From NCBI GenBank assembly GCA_030619685.1, contig JAUXAX010000001.1, forward strand, positions 1 through 64,000: DNA of 64,000 nt, in the 5' to 3' direction. How positions within the stretch are numbered: the stretch's first letter is position 1; every line of letters starts with the position of its first letter. Below, in pieces: positions 30,140 through 38,262 of the stretch. Origin of the DNA: Dehalococcoidia bacterium (GTDB lineage: Bacteria; Chloroflexota; Dehalococcoidia; SZUA-161). Made by a program: the position numbers and the translations under genes. The notes below the pieces were generated by a model. It was not told the origin of the DNA and searched no databases. It saw only the letters and a list, made by a program, of their open reading frames with translations.

Positions 30140-31384
30140 ATGCTAAATAAAGTATCAGTCGGGGTAAGAGATCTACAAAAGTACAGATTGGTACTGGGCA
30201 ATGAGCTCATCGATGAGATAGAGAAGCTCGCTGATGAGCTTAGAGGCATTCGTTTGTGCCACGTCAACGCAACCTCATTCGGAGGAGGCGTAGCGGAGCT
30301 GCTCAGTTCCTATATTGGTCTGGTGCGCAGCCTGGGCCTCACCATCGATTGGCAGGTTATCCACGGGGATCGTCGCTTTTTCACCATCACCAAGAGCTTA
30401 CACAATGCACTGCAGGGCGGCGATGGTTCGCTAATCCAGCGAGAACAGGCACAAGGTCTGTACAAAACGCAAAACCAGATAAATGCCCGGGAGATAGATT
30501 ACAATTACGATGTACTCATTGTTAACGACCCCCAGCCGGCGGCACTGAGACACTTCAGCGATGATACGGGGGCCAAGTGGATTTGGCGCTGCCATATAGA
30601 CACATCGGAGCCAGATGAAGGTGCCTGGGCTTTTCTATCTCCCTACATAGAGCAGTACGACGCAGCGGTATTTACCATGGACAAGTTCATCCCGCCCGGG
30701 CTCAGAGTACCCCATATAGCTACCATGGCCCCCGCCATCAATGCCTTCAGCGCAAAAAACATGTCTCTCCCCAGAGCCTTATGCCGCGAGATGACCGATA
30801 ACCTGGGAATAGACCGGGAGCGGCCAATCATCCTCCAGGTTTCAAGGTTCGACCCCTGGAAGGACCCTTTCGGTGTCATCAAAATCTACCAACTCGCCAG
30901 GGAAAAACTGCCAGGGCTCCAATTGGCTCTCGTCGGCTCCCTGGCTGGCGACGACCCCGAGGGTTGGGGTATGTATGCTGCCATTAACACCGAAGCGGAC
31001 AAGGACGAGGACATTCACGTCTTCACCAATCTGACTGGTGTCGGCAGCATGCAGGTAAATGCCTTCCAAACCGCTTGCGATGTGGCGATCCAAAAGTCGA
31101 TCAGGGAGGGCTTTGGCCTGGTCGTGTCTGAGGCATTGTGGAAGGGTACCCCTGTAGTTGCTGGCAATGCGGGCGGCATTCCCATGCAGATGACTGGAAA
31201 CCTCAGCAACTATCTCGTTAATAGCATTGAGGAATGCGCTGAGAAGGTAGTAGGGCTCCTCCGAAACCGAGAAATGGCCGTTGAACTGGGAAAGGAGGGG
31301 AAAGAGAACGTAAAAGCGAACTTCCTCATGCCGCGGCTGATAAGAGATGAACTCTCCCTGGTGAAAAGGGTACTTGAGGCCTAA
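30140..31384 (+). CDS. Trehalose-synthase-type glycosyltransferase (TreT-like, GT4)
   Basis: A 414-residue GT-B glycosyltransferase. It resembles TreT, which joins NDP-glucose and glucose reversibly to trehalose: HVNATSFGGGVAELL near the N-terminus, VNDPQPAAL, WRCHIDTSEPD, QVSRFDPWKDP, and the donor-site motif REGFGLVVSEALWKGTPVVA. The specificity is inferred from this family pattern. It would supply trehalose as a compatible solute. The gene stands alone, 80 bases after the tautomerase, and ends before the hairpin at 31480. Confidence 0.85.
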   Translation: MLNKVSVGVRDLQKYRLVLGNELIDEIEKLADELRGIRLCHVNATSFGGGVAELLSSYIGLVRSLGLTIDWQVIHGDRRFFTITKSLHNALQGGDGSLIQREQAQGLYKTQNQINAREIDYNYDVLIVNDPQPAALRHFSDDTGAKWIWRCHIDTSEPDEGAWAFLSPYIEQYDAAVFTMDKFIPPGLRVPHIATMAPAINAFSAKNMSLPRALCREMTDNLGIDRERPIILQVSRFDPWKDPFGVIKIYQLAREKLPGLQLALVGSLAGDDPEGWGMYAAINTEADKDEDIHVFTNLTGVGSMQVNAFQTACDVAIQKSIREGFGLVVSEALWKGTPVVAGNAGGIPMQMTGNLSNYLVNSIEECAEKVVGLLRNREMAVELGKEGKENVKANFLMPRLIRDELSLVKRVLEA

Positions 31385-31479
31385 ACGGACTTTTCAGAAC
31401 CCAGAAAGGGAGGAAAATAGCCGCAGGCTCATGGTCGCACTATAATTATTATGTGAAGTTGAGCGTTCTTATAGGGAAA

Positions 31480-31505
31480 AAGGCCTCTCCTATTGAGGAG
31501 GCCTT
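31480..31505. terminator. Terminator hairpin next to a tmRNA 3'-end copy
   Basis: An 8-bp stem (AAGGCCTC/GAGGCCTT) with a 10-base loop. Read on the minus strand it is followed by TTTTT and lies 10 bases after a copy of the ssrA 3' end, the same layout as at the real ssrA. It could also end the plus-strand glycosyltransferase transcript. Confidence 0.65.
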
Positions 31506-31515
31506 GTGATTTTGC

Positions 31516-31553
31516 TGGTGGAGACGGGGGAGGCCCCATCTACATCATACCGA
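31516..31553 (-). repeat. tmRNA 3'-end copy, candidate distal attachment site
   Basis: Positions 31516-31532 (TGGTGGAGACGGGGGAG on the plus strand) match the last 17 bases of ssrA including its CCA, in the same orientation. The inner part up to 31553 also resembles the repeat at 33671-33706 (both end CATCATACCGA). A tmRNA end with its own terminator but no tmRNA body is what the far end of an island integrated into ssrA looks like. Confidence 0.65.
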
Positions 31554-31659
31554 AATGATTTCGGAGAGCCTATGCTAGAGAAGAGCTCTTCTTGCCGTAA
31601 GTATTGTGTCGCACCGGCGAGATTGGATGAGTAGGTTGTTGAAAGCTTTACAAGAGACT

Positions 31660-32466
31660 TCAGAGGGTTTTTGATTGTTTCCATCTTCTATCGAAATTTT
31701 CAATCAGAGCTTCAACTATGTTTTTGCTGGCGTCTTTACTTAGGACTATAGCAAAAGATTCTTTGGCTCCCAAATCCTTAATACTATGTCCTAGGATAAC
31801 GAGAAGGTCACATGAGATTATGTATCTATCATGGATGTCTGCGTTAGGATAGTCACGAAATTCCACGTTTGGGTTTTCTAGTTTGAAGTCTTGAAGCTCA
31901 CGTAGGAATCGATTTCTGTCCTTTCCTCTAAGATTGTCTACCCTCGTTAGAAACTTGATTTCAGGATTCTTGAGATCGCCTAGGATATCTAAACACCTTT
32001 GACCGCAATAAGGGTCGACAATTCGTAATTCTCCTTGTAGACTACTTAGAATATTTCTTGAGAGCAGTCTCTTGCTCGTATATCTTCTATCTGGCTCAAA
32101 ATAGAATACGTTTACAGAGCCCTCTTTTAGTTGTAAAAGTAGATGATCTTTTCCTGGCTTCATAATCTCAAAATAAGTTTCTTTGTCCTCTGGATATGTG
32201 TGGATTTTATCTCCTGCCCTGTTGAAGGAATTGGTAATGGATCTTGCGTCAATGCTAATCTCTTGTACGTCCCTTATGATTGAAGCGATTTGCTCAGCGG
32301 TCAACCTCTTAATATCCAGTTTCTCCTTTGATACCCAGAGAACCCACAGACCCCTTTCAAGTGGCTTCTCGTAACCGTGGAAATCTGGGAAATCCGATGT
32401 GTCTACCTGTCTGAAATTCTTTATGAGATCTGTTTCCAAGGCGTTACTCCTCTTTCTTAAAGCCAT
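31660..32466 (-). CDS. Hypothetical protein with PLD-like C-terminal domain
   Basis: This 268-residue protein is the last gene of a three-gene minus-strand cassette. The N-terminal 120 residues have no recognisable motif. The C-terminal part (about 130-260) has the alternating strands of a phospholipase-D-like fold, with IVDPYCGQRCLDIL, FRDYPNADIHDRYIISCDL and LGHSIKDLGAKESFAIVL; the H-D-R followed by a G-S-KDLG segment is what such domains show where HKD enzymes have their catalytic His/Lys. Only part of an HKD motif is visible, so it may bind rather than cut. It overlaps the next gene upstream by 23 bases. DNA here is AT-richer than the surroundings. Confidence 0.65.
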   Translation of the reverse strand: MALRKRSNALETDLIKNFRQVDTSDFPDFHGYEKPLERGLWVLWVSKEKLDIKRLTAEQIASIIRDVQEISIDARSITNSFNRAGDKIHTYPEDKETYFEIMKPGKDHLLLQLKEGSVNVFYFEPDRRYTSKRLLSRNILSSLQGELRIVDPYCGQRCLDILGDLKNPEIKFLTRVDNLRGKDRNRFLRELQDFKLENPNVEFRDYPNADIHDRYIISCDLLVILGHSIKDLGAKESFAIVLSKDASKNIVEALIENFDRRWKQSKTL

Positions 32467-32857
32467 TCTCTACGCATTTCTCTCCAGAATTCGTCAAGAC
32501 ATATGCCTTTATGTTGTCTTTTTTCTCTTTGGCTTCCATCATATGACCTTTGCTGATGTTCTTCTGAACCTTATCTGGCATATTCTTCGGTACTTTCTCT
32601 TTAGCTGCTCTGAATCCCTCATCCAAATCCCTCACGTTGAAGGAAGTGAGACCCGCATGCTTTTCCAAGTAATAGCCTATAGCTAGCGTTCTCTGAATAT
32701 CATTCTTAGGTTTCTTCGAAAGGATAAATTCCTTGAGGGATGTCTCCTTTTTGCCAGCTTCGGGCTTTGCTTCGAACAGTCTTTCCAACTTTGATATTTT
32801 TTTCTCATGTTCTTCTAATTTGCTCAAAATATCTCTAATGATTCTGTCCTCAGCCAT
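32444..32857 (-). CDS. Hypothetical protein: coiled coil plus probable winged helix
   Basis: A 137-residue protein. Residues 1-30 form a short coiled coil (LSKLEEHEKKISKLERLFEA); residues 45-137 look like a winged-helix or SAP-like module (QRTLAIGYYLEKHAGLTSF, then KVQKNISKGHMMEA and VLTNSGEKCVENGF). Many Lys/Glu residues and a basic C-terminal half are compatible with DNA or RNA binding. It overlaps the PLD-like gene by 23 bases, so the two are probably co-translated. Function unknown. Confidence 0.6.
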   Translation of the reverse strand: MAEDRIIRDILSKLEEHEKKISKLERLFEAKPEAGKKETSLKEFILSKKPKNDIQRTLAIGYYLEKHAGLTSFNVRDLDEGFRAAKEKVPKNMPDKVQKNISKGHMMEAKEKKDNIKAYVLTNSGEKCVENGFKKEE

Positions 32858-32911
32858 CTTATCCCCTCCGCATACCCTATATGTGCTCTTGCTTCACAAA
32901 TGCTGCTGTAC

Positions 32912-33298
32912 TTATCCTTGACTCACCATGGCTTTTACTTTTTCTATAGCGTGATTCGGTACAAAGTAACGGCGTTCCTTCGTCTGTTCTACTACCCTGC
33001 TATCGAACAGCGCTCTCAACGCAGGATTAACAGTACCTTTTTTAAGTCCCGTATCCTGCATTATTTCAGTGGCCGATGCACTCTCTTCTTTCAAATCTAA
33101 CTCGAGCGCCACCATTGCTTTCCTCGCTAGAAGATACAAGAGTATTTTCAGGTACGCTTTCAGATCATTCCAACTGCCTAATGGACGAATACTACACTCA
33201 TCCTTGTCTATTCTCACGTATGGCGATAAGATCTCGACCACCAGTTTTTGATCCAGTTCTTTTCCACTTACAAGCAGACTCTCCAATTCGTTGTTCAT
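32912..33298 (-). CDS. Hypothetical protein with winged-helix-like C-terminus
   Basis: This 128-residue protein is the first gene of the cassette. The middle (RPLGSWNDLKAYLKILLYLLARKAM) is helical and hydrophobic; the C-terminal part (SATEIMQDTGLKKGTVNPAL, then RYFVPNHAIEKV) looks like a winged helix-turn-helix. It may be a regulator of the cassette or a sensor. GGGGAGGTTAGT just upstream of the ATG is a plausible ribosome binding site. It is followed after 54 bases by the coiled-coil gene. Confidence 0.6.
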   Translation of the reverse strand: MNNELESLLVSGKELDQKLVVEILSPYVRIDKDECSIRPLGSWNDLKAYLKILLYLLARKAMVALELDLKEESASATEIMQDTGLKKGTVNPALRALFDSRVVEQTKERRYFVPNHAIEKVKAMVSQG

Positions 33299-34056
33299 TA
33301 CTAACCTCCCCGTATATCAGTATATCATTCGTTATTTGATTGTCAGTGGTGCGTATACATTGACTATAGGATTGTGAAAAATCACTCCCGATTTGAGCAG
33401 GTGCAATCTATATTTAACAATGACCATGTCAGTTCCAATCAAATATACACCCGCATCAGCCACGTCTCTTAATTCATATATCCATTCTTTTTGTTCAAGG
33501 GTTCTATTTTGTTAGGTCTACCCCACTATAAGGTTGCAATAAATGCTACCATATCTCCGTCCATTTGTCAACAGTGCCTAATTCCACGCCCGGGGCTGGG
33601 AGTATTCAAGCCGCTAAACCTGAAGCCGAAAAAAACTCCAGTTTTGAACTAGAGCCTGGAAATTTCGGTATGGTGGAGACGAGGGGGGCGGTCTCCATCA
33701 TACCGAGCAGTTTTCGACAGTCTGGCTGAACGCCGGGCGCTGGCGGTGAGGTTCCGTGACCGTTCGGGCATAACCGGCTGCCATCGTCTTGACAAAATGA
33801 TAGATGGAGTGTGGGGCAGATTTTGAACTGGCAATCAATACCACTTGAGTGATGAGTCTTTCTCGACAGGTCGCGAACTCTTCTTTTCTCTAGCCACAAA
33901 AAGCATACCTGCCACTTTGTGACGCCGAAACAGAACAAGGAGACTGTGGCAACTCCCTCTTCCCCCCCACAACGCATTAATGTTGAGTTAATTTCGTTCT
34001 TACAACCTCTTTATGTCAGCGTAGTATATTGCGATTATCGAGGCAGATGGGAGCGC
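33299..34056. other. 758-base intergenic region with a hairpin repeat
   Basis: Apart from the hairpin repeat at 33666-33706 I see no gene I can support. The 123-codon minus-strand frame at 33606-33977 crosses the hairpin and has no family character. The part next to 33299 is AT-rich and probably holds the promoter of the three-gene cassette. TATATT at about 34026 may be the -10 element for the small gene at 34057. Confidence 0.5.
33666..33706 (-). repeat. Imperfect tmRNA 3'-end repeat forming a hairpin
   Basis: CGGTATGGTGGAGAC (33666-33680) and GTCTCCATCATACCG (33691-33705) pair with one mismatch around a G-rich 10-base loop. The stretch from 33671 (TGGTGGAGACGAGGGGG) resembles the ssrA 3' end, and the whole aligns with the repeat at 31516-31553 in the same orientation. 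The two copies bracket the three-gene cassette. Confidence 0.6.
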
Positions 34057-34284
34057 ATGATGTGGGGCAAGTCTAAAGATGCTGATGCCAAACGGAAGGT
34101 CAAGGTCAAGTGTACGCATTACTGGATGATCGAGAGCCCGACTGGGCCCACCAGCAGAGGCGTATGCAAGTTGTGCGGCGCAGAGCGAGAGTTCAGGAAC
34201 AATGTGCCATATCGCCTAGCGGGAAGCATTGTTTGTGATACCCGTGATCTACCTGATGTGCAGGACACTAACAGACTGCTGTAA
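34057..34284 (+). CDS. Small zinc-binding protein
   Basis: From ATG 34057 this encodes 75 residues with CTHYWMIESPTGPTSRGVCK and LCGAEREFRN: a Cys/His site and a CKLC pair that should bind one zinc ion. A GGGAG lies just before the start; the frame is open back to 33919, but that part is not protein-like. Function unknown. It is followed after 58 bases by another small Cys/His protein on the same strand. Confidence 0.6.
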   Translation: MMWGKSKDADAKRKVKVKCTHYWMIESPTGPTSRGVCKLCGAEREFRNNVPYRLAGSIVCDTRDLPDVQDTNRLL

Positions 34285-34342
34285 GAGTCAAGCGGTGGAG
34301 GCGGACCATGAATACTTACCGAAAGGGAAAAGGAGAGAGGAA

Positions 34343-34558
34343 ATGAGGCCTATGATACTGCCTAAACCCAGTCGTGTTAGCCTGGAGCCTGTTAGAGGTG
34401 AGGCGTTAGAAGAAAATGGCCGTGTAGCCAAATGTCCGGTGCATAGATGCATGGGTAAAGAGACGGATTGGTTGCCCCCGGTTGGTATCAGTCCCTGCCT
34501 TCGTGAATTTAGATGCAATCGGGGGCGGCACGCATTCTATGTCGAGTACATCGACTGA
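34343..34558 (+). CDS. Small Cys/His-rich protein
   Basis: From ATG 34343 (with AGGAGAGAGG directly upstream) this encodes 71 residues. KCPVHRCMGKETDW and CLREFRCNRGRHAFYVEY contain two C-x(4)-C type pairs with histidines, likely a zinc site. It pairs with the preceding small zinc protein. Both genes are plus-strand in an otherwise minus-strand region. No function can be assigned. Confidence 0.55.
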   Translation: MRPMILPKPSRVSLEPVRGEALEENGRVAKCPVHRCMGKETDWLPPVGISPCLREFRCNRGRHAFYVEYID

Positions 34559-34819
34559 GTTTACATAGGGCCGATTATCTCCGCCGACGGTGTCTCCCTC
34601 TTGGAACCCCCTCTCCACAAGCAGACTTCTCCATTCGCCACTATACTAGGGCTTATACACCACCAACTCAAACGAAATGCTATTGCTTTCCCATAAGCGA
34701 CGATCTCAGGCCATACAGACGTAGGTAGGTTGTGGTTTGTCTTGAGGAGGAGGCTAGCGAGGACAGGGAAGATGTCAACATACAGTATCGCATCCGGCCC
34801 GAATGGGGTTGAGGCTACA

Positions 34820-35251
34820 TTACAGGGCGTATATCTCTTCCCCGAACGTATGAACCCAGTTCCTTTTCAAAACCTCTATTGCCTCTTCTGTTTTGTCCAC
34901 GCCCACGATCACTATCGGCTGGCCACTTTCCCCCCGGCCTAGATAGGGGTAGAAGAAGGTGACATTGATGTTGGCCGCGTTGAGCGGCTTGAGTACGGCT
35001 TGAAGGCCACCGGGATGATCAGGGACCTCCACTGCAATGACATCGGTTTCTTTTACTGGATACCCGTGGCTTCTCAGGACATTGGTGGTTTTCTCCGGGT
35101 CATCCGTTACGAATCTCACTGTACTCATGTCTGATGTGTCAGCTACTGAAATGGCCCTGATGTTTATCCCTTCAGCTCCCAGGTACTCGCTCACAGTCAA
35201 GAACTGCCCTGGCACGTTTTCCAGGCTGACCGAAATCTGTTTTACACACAT
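34820..35251 (-). CDS. Tandem ACT-domain protein
   Basis: A 143-residue protein made of two ACT domains (about 5-70 and 73-140), each beginning with the typical LENVPGQF or VPDHPGGL turn. Stand-alone double-ACT proteins bind amino acids or related ligands and are often found beside 2-oxoacid:ferredoxin oxidoreductase or acyl-CoA ligase genes, as here, where the oxidoreductase lies 94 bases upstream on the same strand. It is probably the ligand-sensing last gene of that operon. The ligand is unknown. Confidence 0.85.
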   Translation of the reverse strand: MCVKQISVSLENVPGQFLTVSEYLGAEGINIRAISVADTSDMSTVRFVTDDPEKTTNVLRSHGYPVKETDVIAVEVPDHPGGLQAVLKPLNAANINVTFFYPYLGRGESGQPIVIVGVDKTEEAIEVLKRNWVHTFGEEIYAL

Positions 35252-35344
35252 AGGTTACTCCCAATCGAACAGGAATTCGATAAGTTTGGCATTCATTTGA
35301 TATTTCCATTCCGGAACGACGCTGACCAGAACCCATAACTCTGG

Positions 35345-35875
35345 TCAGAACAGATCGTATCCTGCCATCAAGGCCCTCTTATTGATAGCGATCAGTTTCT
35401 GTTTGCTTTTCAAAGTGCTTCTCAGACCTTCTATCACGCTGGAAAGGGAAACAAGGTTGCTTTTCTTAGTGAATGCCCCCAGCATCACTATGTTAGCAGA
35501 TCTTGGACTGCCCAACTCTTCAGCGATACTATTTGCGGGGACTCTCACGATCTCAATATCGCCTCTGGAGATTTCAGCTTCTGTTAGAGAGGAATTGACA
35601 AAGAAGACGCCTCCCGATTGAATCTGGTGTTGGAATCTAGCCACAGAAGGCTGGTTCATGGCTACAATGAAGTCGGGAGAAGAAGCCACCGGGGATGCAA
35701 TCTCTTCGTCCGATATGGCCACCGTGCAATTGGCGGTGCCGCCGCGCACTTCCGCACCATACGATGGTAAATAGGTAACGTTCTTTCCCTCTATCATTGC
35801 CGCCTGGGCCAAGTTAAGCCCCATGGAGAGGACTCCTTGACCTCCAAAACCCGCGAAGATTGTTTTAATCAGCAT
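35345..35875 (-). CDS. 2-oxoacid:ferredoxin oxidoreductase, gamma subunit
   Basis: A 176-residue gamma subunit: TIFAGFGGQGVLSMG at the N-terminus, LPSYGAEVRGGTANC in the middle. With alpha, beta and delta it oxidatively decarboxylates a 2-oxoacid to acyl-CoA and reduces ferredoxin. It overlaps the beta-subunit gene by 11 bases. Substrate choice between 2-oxoglutarate and branched-chain oxoacids cannot be made from sequence alone. Confidence 0.92.
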   Translation of the reverse strand: MLIKTIFAGFGGQGVLSMGLNLAQAAMIEGKNVTYLPSYGAEVRGGTANCTVAISDEEIASPVASSPDFIVAMNQPSVARFQHQIQSGGVFFVNSSLTEAEISRGDIEIVRVPANSIAEELGSPRSANIVMLGAFTKKSNLVSLSSVIEGLRSTLKSKQKLIAINKRALMAGYDLF

Positions 35876-36620
35876 CGTTCTTTCCAGTAATGTCCTTTAT
35901 AACCCCTAGGGGAAACTCCCGCGTCATTTCCTCGTCTATCCACCGCCACGATTCCAGGGGACTCATACTCCAATTGGTGGGACAGGGAGAAAGTATCTCC
36001 ACCAGAGAGTAGCCAAGGTCGTTGATTTGTGCTTGGAATGCCGTGCGGATGGCCTTCTTGGTCTTTCTGATGTTGACTGGAGAGTTTACCGCAGTCCGCT
36101 CAATATATACGGCACCTTTAGTCAAGGCCACCATTTCACTCATCTTGATAGGATATCCTTCTAGCCTTACATCTCGTCCGTAAGGGGTGGTGGTGGTCTT
36201 CTGATTACAGAGGGTAGTCGGGGCCATCTGCCCCCCGGTCATTCCGTAAACGGCGTTGTTGATGAAAATGGAGGTTATTCTCTCCCCTCTGTTGGCGGCG
36301 TGTATAGTCTCAGCGGTGCCGATGGCAGCAAGATCGCCATCACCTTGATAGGTAAACACTATTACCTCGGGAGCTATCCTTTTTATGCCGGTGGCTACTG
36401 CAGCTTCTCTGCCGTGGGCCGATTCCGCCATATCTATATCAAAATAGTGGTGCGCGAAGACCGAACACCCTGGCGGGGGGATACCGATTACCCTATCACG
36501 TAGATTCATCTCGTCAATCAGCTCAGCCATGAGCCTATGGATGATGGAATGCCCGCATCCAGGACAGTAATGAAAAGCATTCCTTTTCAATGACTTTGGT
36601 CGCGAGTATACTTTCCTCAT
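35865..36620 (-). CDS. 2-oxoacid:ferredoxin oxidoreductase, beta subunit
   Basis: The thiamine-diphosphate-binding subunit, 251 residues. CPGCGHSIIHRL near the start provides a cluster cysteine and a substrate-channel residue. GDGDLAAIGTAETIHAANRG followed by NNAVYGMTGGQMAPTT is the cofactor motif of KorB/VorB. It lies between the alpha and gamma genes, four bases after the alpha stop. Confidence 0.94.
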   Translation of the reverse strand: MRKVYSRPKSLKRNAFHYCPGCGHSIIHRLMAELIDEMNLRDRVIGIPPPGCSVFAHHYFDIDMAESAHGREAAVATGIKRIAPEVIVFTYQGDGDLAAIGTAETIHAANRGERITSIFINNAVYGMTGGQMAPTTLCNQKTTTTPYGRDVRLEGYPIKMSEMVALTKGAVYIERTAVNSPVNIRKTKKAIRTAFQAQINDLGYSLVEILSPCPTNWSMSPLESWRWIDEEMTREFPLGVIKDITGKNDAD

Positions 36621-36624
36621 TGCC

Positions 36625-37692
36625 CTACATCAAGCCTTTCTGATAGTAGAGGCGCGTGACTACTCGAAGGATCTCACTGGGCGTTGGAACTACGCCTCCC
36701 GGCCTCCCGTAGAAGGAAACCTCCGCTGTGCCCTCCAATGCCAGCTGCACATCTTCTATCATCTGGCCCATGTTCATTTCAAAGACGAGAAAATGTTCTG
36801 TCCTGTTGGCCAACTCTCGCAGTCTTTCGGAAGGAAAAGGCCAGAGGGTGATTGGCCTCAACATTCCCACTTTCAGGCCGCTCCCCCGGGCATTCTTAAT
36901 TGCTCCTTTGGCAATTCGGGCTGCAATGCCAAAGGCAACGACTATTAGCTCAGCATCTTCAACCTGAAGGGCCTCGTAGCTGGTTTCTTCTCTCTTGATC
37001 AACTGGTATCTCCTGAACAAACTCCAGTTTAGCTCTTCCAGCTCGGCCGGCTTTGAGGTAAAGGTCTTGATAACTCTGCTCGGCTGTCCTTTGGCCCCCC
37101 TTAGTGCGTTGCTTCTAATCGGCAACTCTTGAGGGGCTTCGTGTTTGAATTCCACCGGCTCCATCATCTGCCCCAACACGGCATCGCCAAGAATGATTAC
37201 CGGAATCAGATACTTGTCGGCGAGGTCGAATGCGCGGTGGGTGAGGTCTGCCAACTCCTGTCCAGATGATGGTGCCAAGACTATGGTCCGATAATCTCCG
37301 TGACCTCCACCCCGGGTGGCCTGGAAGTAGTCAGACTGAGACGCAGAAATGCTTCCCAGCCCCGGTCCCCCTCTGGAGATATTGACGATAACTGCGGGGA
37401 GTTCGCAAGCTGCCAAATAGGAGATTCCCTCCTGCTTCAGGCTGATTCCAGGGCTGGAGGAGGAGGTCATTGCCCTGGCCCCAACCAGACTGGCCCCGTA
37501 GACCATATTTATGGCTGAAATCTCACTTTCTGCTTGGACAAAAGTGCACCCACTCCTCCTGCTCAACTGAGCAGCCATGTACTCGGTGAGCTCATTCTGA
37601 GGAGTGATAGGGTAGCCAAAGTAACCCTGGCAGCCAGCCCTGATGGCTGCCTCTCCAATGATGCTGTTTCCATTCATGAGGACTCTAGCCAC
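36625..37692 (-). CDS. 2-oxoacid:ferredoxin oxidoreductase, alpha subunit
   Basis: A 355-residue alpha subunit with the typical GYPITPQNELTEYMA, SSSPGISLKQEGISYLA and ISRGGPGLGS motifs. The last is characteristic of the KorA/VorA group, not pyruvate oxidoreductase. The gene overlaps the ferredoxin-like delta subunit by eight bases. The order delta-alpha-beta-gamma is that of korDABC operons. Confidence 0.94.
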   Translation of the reverse strand: MARVLMNGNSIIGEAAIRAGCQGYFGYPITPQNELTEYMAAQLSRRSGCTFVQAESEISAINMVYGASLVGARAMTSSSSPGISLKQEGISYLAACELPAVIVNISRGGPGLGSISASQSDYFQATRGGGHGDYRTIVLAPSSGQELADLTHRAFDLADKYLIPVIILGDAVLGQMMEPVEFKHEAPQELPIRSNALRGAKGQPSRVIKTFTSKPAELEELNWSLFRRYQLIKREETSYEALQVEDAELIVVAFGIAARIAKGAIKNARGSGLKVGMLRPITLWPFPSERLRELANRTEHFLVFEMNMGQMIEDVQLALEGTAEVSFYGRPGGVVPTPSEILRVVTRLYYQKGLM

Positions 37693-37921
37693 GGTAAACC
37701 TCTATTGCCACCTCCGGACAAACCAGCGCACAGACAGCACAGCCTGTGCATTCACTGTCATCATTGAACAAGACCGGCAGATAGCCACAGGTATTTGGTT
37801 TGTCGCAAAGAGAAATGGAGCTCTTAGGGCAGAAGGATAGGCAGATTTCGCACCCCTTGCAAAGCTCCTGGTCGATTTCAATATATCCCTTCACTCGCTT
37901 TGCTGTGTTTGCTGTACTCAC
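37685..37921 (-). CDS. 2-oxoacid:ferredoxin oxidoreductase, ferredoxin-type delta subunit
   Basis: A 78-residue 2x[4Fe-4S] protein: CKGCEICLSFCP and CTGCAVCALVCP. It passes electrons from the catalytic subunits to external ferredoxin. GTG 37921 follows a GGGGGG-rich site and starts the recognisable VKGYIEIDQ; the frame extends to a TTG at 37987 without support. First gene of the operon. Confidence 0.9.
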   Translation of the reverse strand: MSTANTAKRVKGYIEIDQELCKGCEICLSFCPKSSISLCDKPNTCGYLPVLFNDDSECTGCAVCALVCPEVAIEVYRG

Positions 37922-38262
37922 GTGAGCGCCCCCCGGAAATCCCCTATTAGACGTATCAATTCTAAGTGTCTGGCGCCCCAGAGTCAATCATGTTCGAGGC
38001 ATGAGAGTCCAAGCATTGGTTGGCCCTTCTTCCGTACTCAGCCCTTGAGGGAAGATGTGAACGAAAAGTATCACGTGTGACCCTGATGGGGGTCGGGGCA
38101 TGCAATACCTACGCTATTTGTGGGAGTAGGTATAAGTGGCATCCAAAGTGGTTCGAAATGCCCAAGCTACACAAGGGGAAAACAATGAGGCAACATACCT
38201 TTTCTCCGGTCACCATGCGTACGCTCATTCTCCCCATAGTTGGCTCCCTGAGATAGCCGTTG
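37922..38262. other. 341-base intergenic region
   Basis: This lies between the end of the DUF362 gene and the start of the oxidoreductase operon, both on the minus strand. It should contain the operon promoter, but I cannot point to a convincing -35/-10 pair. I saw no small gene, repeat or hairpin in it. Confidence 0.4.

Noticed and set aside
31490..31684. A 64-codon minus-strand frame after the PLD-like gene
   Set aside because: It reads through the tmRNA-end copy and the terminator stem, and starts inside the end of the PLD-like gene. No ribosome binding site.
33606..33977. A 123-codon minus-strand frame in the gap after the cassette
   Set aside because: It crosses the hairpin repeat, has no domain character and no start signal. 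I looked for an integrase relic in it and could not support one.
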